From: Bin87 sp965220105
GTDB taxonomy: Bacteria; Chloroflexota; Dehalococcoidia; Lucifugimonadales; UBA3495
DNA: 64,000 bases
Assembly: GCA_965220105.1 (NCBI GenBank)
Contig: OZ244811.1
Coordinates: 310,001 to 374,000 of the forward strand
Direction of reading: 5' to 3'
Position 1 is the stretch's first letter, and every line of letters starts with the position of its first letter. Under the pieces are notes generated by a model that worked only from the letters and a program-made list of their open reading frames with translations, was not told where the DNA came from and made no database searches. This document shows, one piece after another, positions 54,024 to 62,491 of the stretch. The position numbers and the translations under genes were made by a program.

Positions 54024-55679
54024 ATGTCAATCGTGGACGGAGTTACCGCAGTCGCCAATATTCTGAAGATGGAAGGGGTGGATTGGATCGCTGTCATGCC
54101 ATCCAACCCCCTCATCGAAGCCGCCGCCATCGCTGGCATCAGGCCGGTGGTGTGCCGCCAGGAGCGAACCGGCGTGCACATGGCCGACGGGTTTTCCCGG
54201 GTCAACAACGGCAAAAAGACGGGCATCTTCCTGGCCCAGAACGGCCCGGGCGCCGAGAATGCCTTCGGTGGTGTGGCCCAGGCGTACGCCGACTCGGTTC
54301 CCATCCTGGTGCTGCCGGCCGGCGTGGCCCGACGGCGCGTCGGCGTGGAACCCAACTTCCATCCGGTTCGCGCCTACGAGTCCATCACCAAGTGGGCCGC
54401 CCACGTCAACTTTGCCGACCGGGTCCCGGAACTGATGCGCCAGGCCTTCACCAAACTGCGCTCCGGCAAGCCGGGGCCGGTGCTGCTTGAGATTCCGCAG
54501 GACCTTTCCGCCGACGAAATTAGCGAGGAAGACTTCGACTACATCCCTCCCGTCCACATGCGTACCGCCGCCGACCCCGCCGCTATCGAAGCCGGCGTCA
54601 GGGGTCTCATGTCGGCCCAACGCCCGGTGATAATGGCCGGTCAGGGTGTCATGTATGCCGAAGCGACCGACGAGTTGATGGAGCTGGCCGAGTATCTGCA
54701 AATTCCCGTCCTGACCACGCTGGAGGGCAAGAGCGCCTTCCCCGAGAATCACCCCCTGTCCCTGGGGGTGGGCGGTTCCAGCCAGACCGGGCCGGTGCAC
54801 CGTTTCCTCAACGGCGCCGACGTGGTTTTCGGCGTGGGCGTCAGCTTCACCAAGAGCAGTTTCACGGTGCCCATTCCGGATGGCAAAACGCTGATTCACC
54901 TCACCAACGGCGACGACGATATCAACAAGGACTATCGCGCCGCCTACCCGATTCTTGGTGACGCCAAGCTGGCCCTCCGCCAGTTCATCGACGCGCTGAA
55001 GGCCCAGGGCGTGCAACCGCGCGCCGCCAACCAGGCCCTGGCCGACGAAATTACGGCCAGCCGGGAGGCGTGGATGGCCGAGTGGATGCCCCGGCTCACC
55101 AGCGAAGAGGTTCCTCTGAACCCCTACCGCGTGGTGTGGGACATCATGCACACCGTCGACCTGGACAATACCATCGTGACCCATGAGTCCGGCAGCCCCC
55201 GCGAGCAGGTGTCGCCGTTCTGGGAAGCACGCGCGCCGCGCAGCTTCATTGGTTGGGGTAAGTCAACCCAACTGGGCTACAGCCTGGGCCTCGCCATGGG
55301 CGCCAAGATGGCCGCGCCGGAGAAGATGGTCATCAACTTCATGGGCGATGCGGCGTTCGGCATGGTGGGCCTGGACGTGGAAACCGCCGTTCGCGCCAAA
55401 ATCCCCATCACCACTGTGGTAATGAACAACTCCACCATGGCAATCTATCCGGACAGCCGGATCCCCACTGCGGTCGAACGGTATGGCCTCAAGGACCTCA
55501 CCGGCGACTTCTATCAGGTCGCCCTGGCCCTGGGCGCGTACGCCGAGCAGATACACACTCCCGAGGAAATCAAACCCGCCATGCAGCGCGCCATGGAAGC
55601 CAATGCCGATGGTCGTCCGGCCCTCCTGGAGTTCATCACCAAGGAGGAGGGAACCTTCTCCAAGTTCCGCTTTGACTAG
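54024..55679 (+). CDS. Thiamine diphosphate-binding enzyme
   Basis: 551-residue ThDP enzyme of the acetolactate synthase/oxalyl-CoA decarboxylase superfamily: MEGVDWIAVMPSNPLIEAAA, the catalytic Glu in VVCRQERTGVHMADGFSRV (about 49), GIFLAQNGPGAENAFGGVAQ, and the PP domain with NFMGDAAFGMVGLDVETAVR through TVVMNNSTMAIYP (GDA in place of GDG, with the NN end). Distinct from the ThDP protein at 10075. Substrate unclear; the motifs do not single out a decarboxylase. ATG 54024 follows GGGAGG. A hydrolase gene precedes it and may share the substrate. Confidence 0.87.
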   Translation: MSIVDGVTAVANILKMEGVDWIAVMPSNPLIEAAAIAGIRPVVCRQERTGVHMADGFSRVNNGKKTGIFLAQNGPGAENAFGGVAQAYADSVPILVLPAGVARRRVGVEPNFHPVRAYESITKWAAHVNFADRVPELMRQAFTKLRSGKPGPVLLEIPQDLSADEISEEDFDYIPPVHMRTAADPAAIEAGVRGLMSAQRPVIMAGQGVMYAEATDELMELAEYLQIPVLTTLEGKSAFPENHPLSLGVGGSSQTGPVHRFLNGADVVFGVGVSFTKSSFTVPIPDGKTLIHLTNGDDDINKDYRAAYPILGDAKLALRQFIDALKAQGVQPRAANQALADEITASREAWMAEWMPRLTSEEVPLNPYRVVWDIMHTVDLDNTIVTHESGSPREQVSPFWEARAPRSFIGWGKSTQLGYSLGLAMGAKMAAPEKMVINFMGDAAFGMVGLDVETAVRAKIPITTVVMNNSTMAIYPDSRIPTAVERYGLKDLTGDFYQVALALGAYAEQIHTPEEIKPAMQRAMEANADGRPALLEFITKEEGTFSKFRFD

Positions 55680-55744
55680 GCTGCCGTCTTGACTGGGCTG
55701 CCTCTCCTGGCGGTGTACGGGTTTTGGTGACACCGACCCGTAGC

Positions 55745-55787
55745 GCGATCGCCGACCGGACATTTAGACTGGTCGGCGATCGCTTTT
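55745..55787 (+). terminator. Intrinsic terminator
   Basis: Perfect 13-bp stem GCGATCGCCGACC / GGTCGGCGATCGC, 13-nt loop, then four T. Ends the ThDP transcript; radC starts 12 nt later. Confidence 0.88.
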
Positions 55788-55799
55788 GAGGGAGGGCTT

Positions 55800-56681
55800 A
55801 TGGTTGTTGCCAAGCTGGTGGGGCAGGAAGCAGCGCGCCACGACTTCGAGGCAGAGCTGGCAAGCATCGTGGCCGGCTCGCCGCCCCCGGCAGAAGTTGC
55901 CCTGACAGAAGATGCCCCGGCAGACGCTCCAGCCAGCCAGGCGGTCAGAAAGCCCGCGGCCAGGCGAGCTGCGAGCAGTTCACCCGCGGAACCACCAACC
56001 ATCCGGGAAATGCCGACGGGCCAACGACCCCGCGAAAGGTTGCGGCAGTCCGGCGCTGACGTTCTGAACGAATCCGAGTTGCTCGCCATCCTGCTGCGTA
56101 CGGGGATGAAGGGCGAAAACGTCGTCGCGATGGCCACCCGCATCATCGCCGAATTTGGCGGGTTGGCCGGCCTGTCTCGCGCAGGATACGGCGAACTGAG
56201 CGGGCAGCGAGGATTGAGCGATGCCAAAGTCTGCCAGGTGTTGGCCGCCCTGGAATTGGGCAAACGCGTCGTCACCCTGTCACCAGCGGAACGCCCCCAG
56301 GTGTCCTGCGCGCAGGACGCGGCCAGCCTGGTCGCTCCCGATCTGCAAGCGCTCGATCAAGAAAGCCTGGTCGTCCTGCTGCTTAATACCCGCAATCACG
56401 TCCTGCTGAAGCGAACCATTTACGTTGGTACCGTCAACAGCAGCGCCGTGCGGCCAGCGGAAGTCCTGCGCCCGGCTATTCGTGAAAACGCCCCGTCCAT
56501 CATCGTCGCCCATAACCACCCGTCCGGCGACCCGACGCCCAGCCCGGAGGACGTGGCCGTCACCCGTGATCTGGTAGCAGCCGGCAAACTCATGGACATC
56601 GACGTGCTGGACCACCTGGTCATTGGCAGCGGGGGCCGGTTCACCAGCCTCAAGGAAAGGGGCCTGGGATTCGACCGGTAA
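55800..56681 (+). CDS. radC: RadC-family DNA repair/JAB-domain protein
   Basis: 293-residue RadC with the usual helix-hairpin-helix start (PTGQRPRERLRQSGADVLNE, LLAILLRTGMKGENVVAMAT) and the JAMM site VAHNHPSGDPTPSPEDVAVT with Glu in RPAIRENAPSIIVAHNHP and Asp. The N-terminal 65 residues (Ala/Pro-rich) are an extension over most RadC. The role of RadC in DNA repair is disputed; the name follows family practice. ATG 55800, directly after a terminator. Confidence 0.9.
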   Translation: MVVAKLVGQEAARHDFEAELASIVAGSPPPAEVALTEDAPADAPASQAVRKPAARRAASSSPAEPPTIREMPTGQRPRERLRQSGADVLNESELLAILLRTGMKGENVVAMATRIIAEFGGLAGLSRAGYGELSGQRGLSDAKVCQVLAALELGKRVVTLSPAERPQVSCAQDAASLVAPDLQALDQESLVVLLLNTRNHVLLKRTIYVGTVNSSAVRPAEVLRPAIRENAPSIIVAHNHPSGDPTPSPEDVAVTRDLVAAGKLMDIDVLDHLVIGSGGRFTSLKERGLGFDR

Positions 56682-56744
56682 TGCGCCCCGGTTTGGTGCG
56701 GTGATAGACTGTCCGCGATACCAACATCGGGAGGAGATGTCGAT

Positions 56745-57035
56745 ATGAGTGACTATTTCCTGGACAAAGATAGCAATGTACATCATCCCGCAGGTCCTTT
56801 CGATTGTCATTACGAGGAGCGTAGCGACGTGGTAATCTCGCTGGCCAGGTCGGTCTGCCCTGGCACAAACGCTTACATTGCGACGGGATTGCCCCGCTGC
56901 GCTCGCAATGACAATTGGAAAACCGAAAGACCCTGCATCATCCCGGGCGGCGTGGAACATTACGCCCAGGGACAGGGAACCCGGGCGGTGGCCCTGGACA
57001 TATTCAGCCCGGTGCGCGAAGAGTTCAAGTACTGA
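56745..57035 (+). pseudogene. Cupin-like gene interrupted by a MITE-type repeat
   Basis: The open frame encodes 96 residues. Its first 15 (MSDYFLDKDSNVHHP) and its last 33 (IIPGGVEHYAQGQGTRAVAL, then DIFSPVREEFKY) read like the two ends of a small cupin; the GGVEH and FSPVREEF motifs are typical of the cupin C-terminus. Between them is a 109-bp intergenic-repeat element (56805-56913) instead of the beta-barrel core with its metal-binding HxH motif. The element happens to keep the frame open. Non-functional as a cupin. ATG 56745 still has GGGAGGAG 7 nt upstream. Confidence 0.7.
56805..56913. repeat. MITE-like dispersed repeat inside the cupin gene
   Basis: 109-bp element with inverted ends: TGTCATTACGAGGAGCG at the left and a right end whose complement reads TGTCATTGCGAGCGCAGCG. 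The left part CGAGGAGCGTAGCGACGTGG matches the repeats at 44061 and 44153. It carries no coding potential of its own. Confidence 0.75.
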
Positions 57036-57051
57036 CGCCGGCCGATGGGCG

Positions 57052-57879
57052 TCAGGGCGCGTCCTCGCTGAAATAGTCGGCTACTGCGAGCACCAGGTTG
57101 CCCATGTGGGGGTGTTCCGGTTCCACATCCACTGCTATCCCGCATTCCTGCAACTTGCGAGTGCACACCGGCCCCACCGACGCCACGGCCAACGCTCCAG
57201 CGAGAATGCCACGCAGCTCCTCCTCCCGTCCGGCGTCCGCAGCGATGGTCAACAGGTTGGGCACTTGGGGCCGGCTGGTGAACGCCAGGGCGTCTACGTT
57301 CCCACTCGCCATTTCGTCCATCATGCCCAGCACGGGAGCGTGATCGTCGGGCAACCCCCAGTCGTAGAGCGCCAGCTCCCGGTAGTCGGCGCCCTGCTCG
57401 CGCAGAAAGGTGGGCAGCGCGGAATCCGGCCCGCCGTACCGCTGCACCACCACCCGTCTGCGGTTCAGTGGCAGGTTCCCCATCGCAGCGGTGAGGTCGG
57501 CTGACGTGTAGGGCTCCGGCGGCATGATGTCGATGGGGATTTTGTGTCGCCGGAGTACCCGCGCCGGCTTGGGGCTGCGGGCTACCACGGCGATGTCACA
57601 GAGGGCAGCCACGAACCGCTCCTGGACACCCATCGAGTCGGCTATCTTCATCATAGCCTGCGTGCCCACGCCGGTCAGGAATATCGCCACGTCGACGTTG
57701 CCGTCGCAAACGTCGGCGATCGCCCGCTGAACCTCGGGGCTTTCTTCCAGGTAGTGCTCCTGGAGCACCGGAGCGGCCAACGGGATGCCGCCGTGCCGAC
57801 GGATGAGGCCAGCCATTTCGTCGGGCATACGCGCCTCGACGAAGGCCAGCACTCGTCCGTTCAGCGATTTTTCGGCCAT
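57052..57879 (-). CDS. hemD: Uroporphyrinogen-III synthase
   Basis: 275 residues; forms uroporphyrinogen III, the branch point to haem, sirohaem and cobalamin. Segments MAGLIRRHGGIPLAAPVLQE, AIFLTGVGTQAMM, VVVQRYGGPDSALPTFLREQ, VDALAFTSRPQVPNLL and ALAVASVGPVCTRKLQECG follow the family's alternating motifs. Length normal. Located 18 nt after the nitrite/sulfite reductase on the same strand; that enzyme needs sirohaem, so a shared transcript is logical. ATG 57877-57879. Confidence 0.89.
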   Translation of the reverse strand: MAEKSLNGRVLAFVEARMPDEMAGLIRRHGGIPLAAPVLQEHYLEESPEVQRAIADVCDGNVDVAIFLTGVGTQAMMKIADSMGVQERFVAALCDIAVVARSPKPARVLRRHKIPIDIMPPEPYTSADLTAAMGNLPLNRRRVVVQRYGGPDSALPTFLREQGADYRELALYDWGLPDDHAPVLGMMDEMASGNVDALAFTSRPQVPNLLTIAADAGREEELRGILAGALAVASVGPVCTRKLQECGIAVDVEPEHPHMGNLVLAVADYFSEDAP

Positions 57880-57897
57880 GGCGTCAGCGGCTGGAAG

Positions 57898-59733
57898 TTA
57901 AACCGCGCACTCGCCTTCGCCGCGTTCCAGCACGTACTGATTGGTGCGCTCCCAGTCGAAGTACATCTCGCCGCCGCCTTCGGACTCGTGCCCGACTTCC
58001 TGAGCCCGCGCCGCCACGGACGTCACGTCTGCCATGCCGACACGATCCAGGAAGTCATTGAAGCCTTCGTCCGCGTTGGACCGGTTGTCCTTGTAGTAGG
58101 TCACGATTTCCTTCAGCACCGAAGGCACCATTTTGGCGGGTACCTTGACCTTGGGCACGCGGGTGCCGATGCGGGAGTCTTCCACTCGATTGTCGCCGTA
58201 GTTGCCGCCCAGGAAAAGCTCGTAAGCCGGAATCTGCTGACCCTCGACGCCCTTAACCGCGGCGCCGTGGAAGCCGATGTTGGCGATGTGGTGCAGGCCG
58301 CACCCGTTGGGGCAGCCGCTCATCTTGATGCGGATGTCGGAGACGCCCGGGTCTTCGGCCAGGCCGTTCCAACCCTGCATTTCCTCCCGCAAGGCTTGCG
58401 CCAGACCCATCGACGCCGTGATTCCCAGTTTGCAGCTGTCGGTGCCCGGGCAGGACACCACGTTGGTGATGTGGCCGTGCCCGGCTTCTCCCAGTTCCAA
58501 TGCGCTGAGGGCTTCCCACACGTCGTGCAGGTAGCCGGTCGGCACCCAACGCAACACCAGGTTCTGCTCCTGGGTCGCCCGGATCTTGCCGCCCGTGTAC
58601 TGGCGCACCATGTTGGCCAACCCGCGGAATTGCTCCCCCGTCAGGTCGCCGCGCACGGTCTTGACGTAAACGACGTGGTAGCCTTCCTGTCGTTGTGCCA
58701 CGACGTTGGTTTCCAGCCAGCGTTGGTAATTCGGATTGCTGTCGTCGCCGTTTGATGACGTCGGCGGCGCCGGGGGGTCTTCGCGCTGTATCTCTTCGGC
58801 GGTCATCAGCGGCCGGAAGTCGATGGGGCCGATATTGGCCAGTTCAGCGTCCACCATGTCGCGGAATTCGTCCAGCCCAATCTTGTCAATCAGCACCTTC
58901 AGGCGGGCCATCATGCGGTTCTTCCGCAGGATGTCGGCGTTGTTGAACACCGTCCAAATGGCCAGGGCCACCCGCAGGTAGTCGTCCTCTGAAACCCACT
59001 CGTACAGCGGCTTGGCCAGGCGCGGCATGATGGAGGTGCCGCCTCCGCAGTAAACCTTGAATCCCTTGCGCTGCTCGCCGTTGACCTCGTTGTACTGGGA
59101 AACAAAGGTGAGGTCCTGGATGGCGGCGGCAACTTCGTCCCGCTGGTCATTCCCGGTGAAAGCCGACTTGAACTTGCGCGGGAAGCCCTGCGTTATGGGA
59201 TGGCGAACGCCAAACCGGACGTACGCCGTCAGGTAAGGCGTGGGGTCGAAGGTTTCTTCCGGGCTGACGCCGGCAGTGGGAGAGCCAACCACGTTTCGGA
59301 CCGTGTTGCCGCACGCCTCCCGGGTGGACAGGCCAACTTTGCCCAGCATCCGCAGTACCTCGGAAGTCTGCTCCAGCGGTACGTGGTGGAACTGGATGTT
59401 CTCCCGGGTGGTGATGTGGCCCTTCTGCAGGGGAGCGTAGTGCTCGGCCACATCGGCCAGGCAGTCCAGCATGTCCGCCGATGCGATGCCGCCTGGCAGC
59501 TTGATGCGAATCATCTGCACGTCGGCCTGGCGTTGCCCGTACACGCCCTGCCGGAGGCGAAACGGCGTAAACACGGTGTTGTCCAGCTCCCCGGTGCGGA
59601 ACCGGTCCACTTCGGCATCGAAACGCTGGATCTCATCCTCCATGAAGGGGATTATCCCGGGCGCCTCGGGAGCCAACTGCATGCTGGTTTCGTGGATTTC
59701 GTTCTGGTCAGGGATTTGGGCTGGGGTGGTCAA
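57898..59733 (-). CDS. Ferredoxin-dependent nitrite/sulfite reductase (sirohaem, 4Fe-4S)
   Basis: 611-residue NirA/Sir-type assimilatory reductase. The cluster/sirohaem ligands are in CPGTDSCKLGITASMG (C-x5-C) and SGCPNGCGLHH (C-x3-C), about residues 430-480. Other motifs: PLQKGHITTRENIQFHHVPL, STREACGNTVRNVVGSPTAG, and YTGGKIRATQEQNLVLRWVP. Whether it acts on nitrite or sulfite is not fixed by these motifs; no nar or cys genes are nearby. Starts at TTG 59731-59733 with GGAGG 5 nt upstream. Its leader has a strong promoter and a terminator 27 nt before the start, so it is likely regulated by attenuation. hemD is immediately downstream. Confidence 0.9.
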   Translation of the reverse strand: MTTPAQIPDQNEIHETSMQLAPEAPGIIPFMEDEIQRFDAEVDRFRTGELDNTVFTPFRLRQGVYGQRQADVQMIRIKLPGGIASADMLDCLADVAEHYAPLQKGHITTRENIQFHHVPLEQTSEVLRMLGKVGLSTREACGNTVRNVVGSPTAGVSPEETFDPTPYLTAYVRFGVRHPITQGFPRKFKSAFTGNDQRDEVAAAIQDLTFVSQYNEVNGEQRKGFKVYCGGGTSIMPRLAKPLYEWVSEDDYLRVALAIWTVFNNADILRKNRMMARLKVLIDKIGLDEFRDMVDAELANIGPIDFRPLMTAEEIQREDPPAPPTSSNGDDSNPNYQRWLETNVVAQRQEGYHVVYVKTVRGDLTGEQFRGLANMVRQYTGGKIRATQEQNLVLRWVPTGYLHDVWEALSALELGEAGHGHITNVVSCPGTDSCKLGITASMGLAQALREEMQGWNGLAEDPGVSDIRIKMSGCPNGCGLHHIANIGFHGAAVKGVEGQQIPAYELFLGGNYGDNRVEDSRIGTRVPKVKVPAKMVPSVLKEIVTYYKDNRSNADEGFNDFLDRVGMADVTSVAARAQEVGHESEGGGEMYFDWERTNQYVLERGEGECAV

Positions 59734-59759
59734 GGTGTCCTCCTCGGCGCAATGGCACT

Positions 59760-59948
59760 AAAAAACCCACCAAGGCCGGCTGGCCGATTCGGTGGGCGCA
59801 GGTATCGGGCCTGATTAAGTCAGGTTAGGTGGTGCCTGCACCCCATGTTTGGGGACAGGTACAGGCGCACATACAAGCGCAGGCCACGATTGATTTGCAA
59901 TTACTGTGCATTTGCAAAAACTATACAATCGAGGTCGGGAATTGTCAA
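59760..59948 (-). promoter_or_regulatory. Promoter and attenuator-like leader of the nitrite/sulfite reductase gene
   Basis: On the minus strand: TTGACA (59943-59948), 17 nt, TATAGT (59920-59925), so transcription starts near 59913. The leader of about 180 nt has three stems: a 9-bp helix GCCTGTACC / GGTGCAGGC (59831-59863, + strand), a small CCTGA/TCAGG stem-loop, and a terminator with stem CCCACC / GGTGGG (59766-59771 and 59791-59796) followed by six T (59760-59765). The terminator is functional only on this strand and ends 27 nt before the start codon, so it can act only on reductase transcripts. Repeated TGCAAAT near the transcription start may be an operator. It matches no riboswitch family I know. 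Confidence 0.75.
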
Positions 59949-60073
59949 CACGGAAAACAACCGTGATTTCGTGCGTGATTTGCCGCGAAAACGGGCACGA
60001 TTCCGGCGAATCCGGGCATGACCTCCTGGTCCGCACACGTTCGCTGAACCAGAGGACGGATCACCGGAAAGCG

Positions 60074-60754
60074 TCAGCGCAGCGACCGGCCGGCGTCCCG
60101 GTCCCGGTAGCTGGCGGTGTTCCCGGAGATGAGCCACATGACCCGTTCGGCGATGTTGGTGGCCCGGTCGGCGATTCGTTCCAGATCGTGGGCGACCCAC
60201 AGCAGGTAGGTGGCTCGCTGGATCGTTCGCGGGTCCTGCAACATGTAGGTGAGCAGCTCCCGATAGATCTGGTCGTAAAGATCATCCACCGCGTCATCGT
60301 CATCGCAGACCTTGTGGGCGAGCCATTCGTCCCGTTCGGTAAATGCCTGCAAACTTTCGTTCAGCATCTTCAACGCCAGATCGGCCATGCGAGGTATGTC
60401 GATCAGGGGTTTGAGCAATGGCTCCTGGTAGATGCGAAGGCAGATTTTCGCGATGCCCTCCGCGTAATCGCCCATGCGTTCCAGCTCCACGCCGAGATGC
60501 ACCACGGACATTACCGTCCGCAAGTCTCTGGCGGCCGGATGCTGCGTGGCCAACAACGTGACGCACTTGCTCTCCAGTTCGTCCTGGAGGTTGTCGATGA
60601 CGTCGTCGTTTTTGATGACCCGGCGCGCCAGGTCCGCATCCCGATTCTTCAACGCCTGCAGGGCCTGCCGGGTTGTCTCCTCGACCAGGCGACCCATTTC
60701 GCCCAAGTCCGCTTGCAGGGCCGTCAGGTCCCTGTCGAAATCTGACCTCACCAT
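60074..60754 (-). CDS. phoU: Phosphate transport regulator PhoU
   Basis: 226-residue all-helical protein with two PhoU repeats: DLTALQADLGEMGRLVEETT with VELERMGDYAEGIAKICLRI (metal-binding E/D-x-x-x-D), and LALKMLNESLQAFTERDEWL with VAHDLERIADRATNIAERVM. Represses Pho signalling and phosphate uptake when phosphate is plentiful, by contact with PstB and the sensor kinase. ATG 60752-60754; GGAGG upstream. Last gene of the pst operon, 42 nt after pstB. Confidence 0.93.
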   Translation of the reverse strand: MVRSDFDRDLTALQADLGEMGRLVEETTRQALQALKNRDADLARRVIKNDDVIDNLQDELESKCVTLLATQHPAARDLRTVMSVVHLGVELERMGDYAEGIAKICLRIYQEPLLKPLIDIPRMADLALKMLNESLQAFTERDEWLAHKVCDDDDAVDDLYDQIYRELLTYMLQDPRTIQRATYLLWVAHDLERIADRATNIAERVMWLISGNTASYRDRDAGRSLR

Positions 60755-60796
60755 TTCGGCGCCTCCTTCCGTCCCGGTCGGCGTCCTGGGGTGCAA

Positions 60797-61582
60797 TTAG
60801 CCAAACCGGCCCGTGATGTATGCCTCGGTGCGTTCGTCCTCGGGGTTGGTGAACATGCGCGGAGTGTCGCCGAATTCGATCAGGTGGGCGACCCGGTTTT
60901 CGTCGGGCATCAGGAATGCCGTCTTATCAGACACGCGACCGGCCTGCTGCATGTTGTGGGTAACGATGACGATGCTATAACGCTTTTTCAGTTCCTGCAT
61001 CAGCTCTTCGATGGCCAGGGTGGCGATGGGGTCCAGGGCGGAGCAGGGTTCGTCCATCAGGATTACTTTGGGTTGGACGGCGAGCGCGCGGGCAATGCAC
61101 AACCGCTGTTGCTGGCCGCCGGACAGGGCCAGGCCCGATTCCTTGAGGCGGTCTTTGACCTCGTCCCACAACGCGGCCTGATGCAGGGATTCCTCGACGA
61201 TGTCGTCCAGGCGGCCGGTGAAACCGTTAATGCGCGGGCCGAATGCCACGTTGTCGTAAATCGACTTAGCGAAGGGGTTTGGTCGCTGAAACACCATGCC
61301 CACCTGGTAGCGGATCGTCGTCGGGTCTGAGCCGGGAGCGTACAGGTCGTAGTCTCCGAACCACACCTGCCCTACCATGCGAAAAATCGGGATGAGGTCG
61401 TTCATGCGGTTCATGATGCGTAGCAAGGTGCTCTTGCCTCCGCCGCTGGGCCCGATGATCGCGGTGATTTCCTTTTCCGGGATGTCCAGATTCACGCCTT
61501 CAATCACGTGGTTTTCGGCGTAGTATACGCCAACGTCGTTGAAACGGAATATGCTGCCGAGGGCCACGGTCTCGGTAGTCAT
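60797..61582 (-). CDS. pstB: Phosphate ABC transporter ATP-binding protein PstB
   Basis: 261-residue ATPase: Walker A GPSGGGKSTLLRI, Q-loop MVFQRPNPFAKSIYDNVAFG, signature ALSGGQQQRLCIARAL and Walker B VILMDEPCSALDP with H-loop VIVTHNMQQAGRVSD. PstB family features (RMNDLIPIFRMVGQV and the FNP-like PFAKSIYDN) are clear. ATG 61582 chosen; TTG 61588 lies two codons upstream and touches the pstA stop. Works with PstA and PstC to import phosphate. Confidence 0.94.
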   Translation of the reverse strand: MTTETVALGSIFRFNDVGVYYAENHVIEGVNLDIPEKEITAIIGPSGGGKSTLLRIMNRMNDLIPIFRMVGQVWFGDYDLYAPGSDPTTIRYQVGMVFQRPNPFAKSIYDNVAFGPRINGFTGRLDDIVEESLHQAALWDEVKDRLKESGLALSGGQQQRLCIARALAVQPKVILMDEPCSALDPIATLAIEELMQELKKRYSIVIVTHNMQQAGRVSDKTAFLMPDENRVAHLIEFGDTPRMFTNPEDERTEAYITGRFG

Positions 61583-61588
61583 GTCCAA

Positions 61589-62491
61589 TTACCCCCGGTG
61601 TTTGCCTTGCAGATAGTTTCGCAGGATCACGGCGGCCGCATTCATGCCCAGCAGCATTATCAGCAGGACGATGATACCAGCCGCCGCCAGGTAGTGGAAT
61701 TCCTCCTGCGGCTTGGATATCCACACGTAGATCTGGATGGGCATGACCGTGAATCTTTCCAACGGATGGGTTGGGGCAAACGGCACGAACGACAGCGCAC
61801 CCAGCACCACCAACGGAGCCGCTTCACCCATGGCACGACTCACCGCCAGGATGATGCCGGTAAGTATCCCGGGCATGGCCTGAGGCAAAACGAGCCGCAA
61901 AACCACCTGCCAGCGTGTTGCGCCCAGGGCGTATCCGCCCTCTCGCACCGACGACGGAACCGCGCGGATGGCTTCTTCGGCGGCGACAATCACTACCGGC
62001 ATTATGAGCAACGCCAGCATCAGGCCGGCGGCCAGCACGCTTTTGCCCAGCGCCAGAATCTGCACGAAAATTATCAGGCCCAGGATACCGTAGACGATGG
62101 ACGGCACCGCCGCCAGGTTGTGGATGTTGACCTGGATTAGTTCGTCGATCCGCCGGTTTCCGCCGTATTCTGCCAGGTATACGGCGGTGGCGACTCCCAC
62201 CGTGAACGATACCACCGAGCAGATGCCCATGACCCACAGGGTTCCGACAATAGCCGGGAACAACCCGGACTTTATGGCTTCGCGGGAGGGTGTGTCGGTG
62301 ACCAGCGTCCGGATCGTAGTGCCGTCCAGGTTGAGCCATTGCACGGCTTGGGCGAGGACGCTGTAGAGCAGCGCGGCCAGCATCACCAGGCTCACCACCA
62401 CGGACCCGATGCACACCACCCGGAAGATGGTCGCGTTGCGTCGTCGTTTGGCCAAACGGCGCTGATATTGGTCTGAATTGGGCGAGGCCAT
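61589..62491 (-). CDS. pstA: Phosphate ABC transporter permease PstA
   Basis: 300-residue permease with six hydrophobic segments and the PstA/PstC EAA-like loop SSVREGGYALGATRWQVVLRL (about 195). Family signs: GTLWVMGICSVVSFTVGVAT, LNLDGTTIRTLVTDTPSREA and NLAAVPSIVYGILGLIIFVQ. ATG overlaps the pstC stop (TAATG) and the stop touches pstB, so the three are tightly coupled. The usual PstA length is near 295. Confidence 0.93.
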   Translation of the reverse strand: MASPNSDQYQRRLAKRRRNATIFRVVCIGSVVVSLVMLAALLYSVLAQAVQWLNLDGTTIRTLVTDTPSREAIKSGLFPAIVGTLWVMGICSVVSFTVGVATAVYLAEYGGNRRIDELIQVNIHNLAAVPSIVYGILGLIIFVQILALGKSVLAAGLMLALLIMPVVIVAAEEAIRAVPSSVREGGYALGATRWQVVLRLVLPQAMPGILTGIILAVSRAMGEAAPLVVLGALSFVPFAPTHPLERFTVMPIQIYVWISKPQEEFHYLAAAGIIVLLIMLLGMNAAAVILRNYLQGKHRG

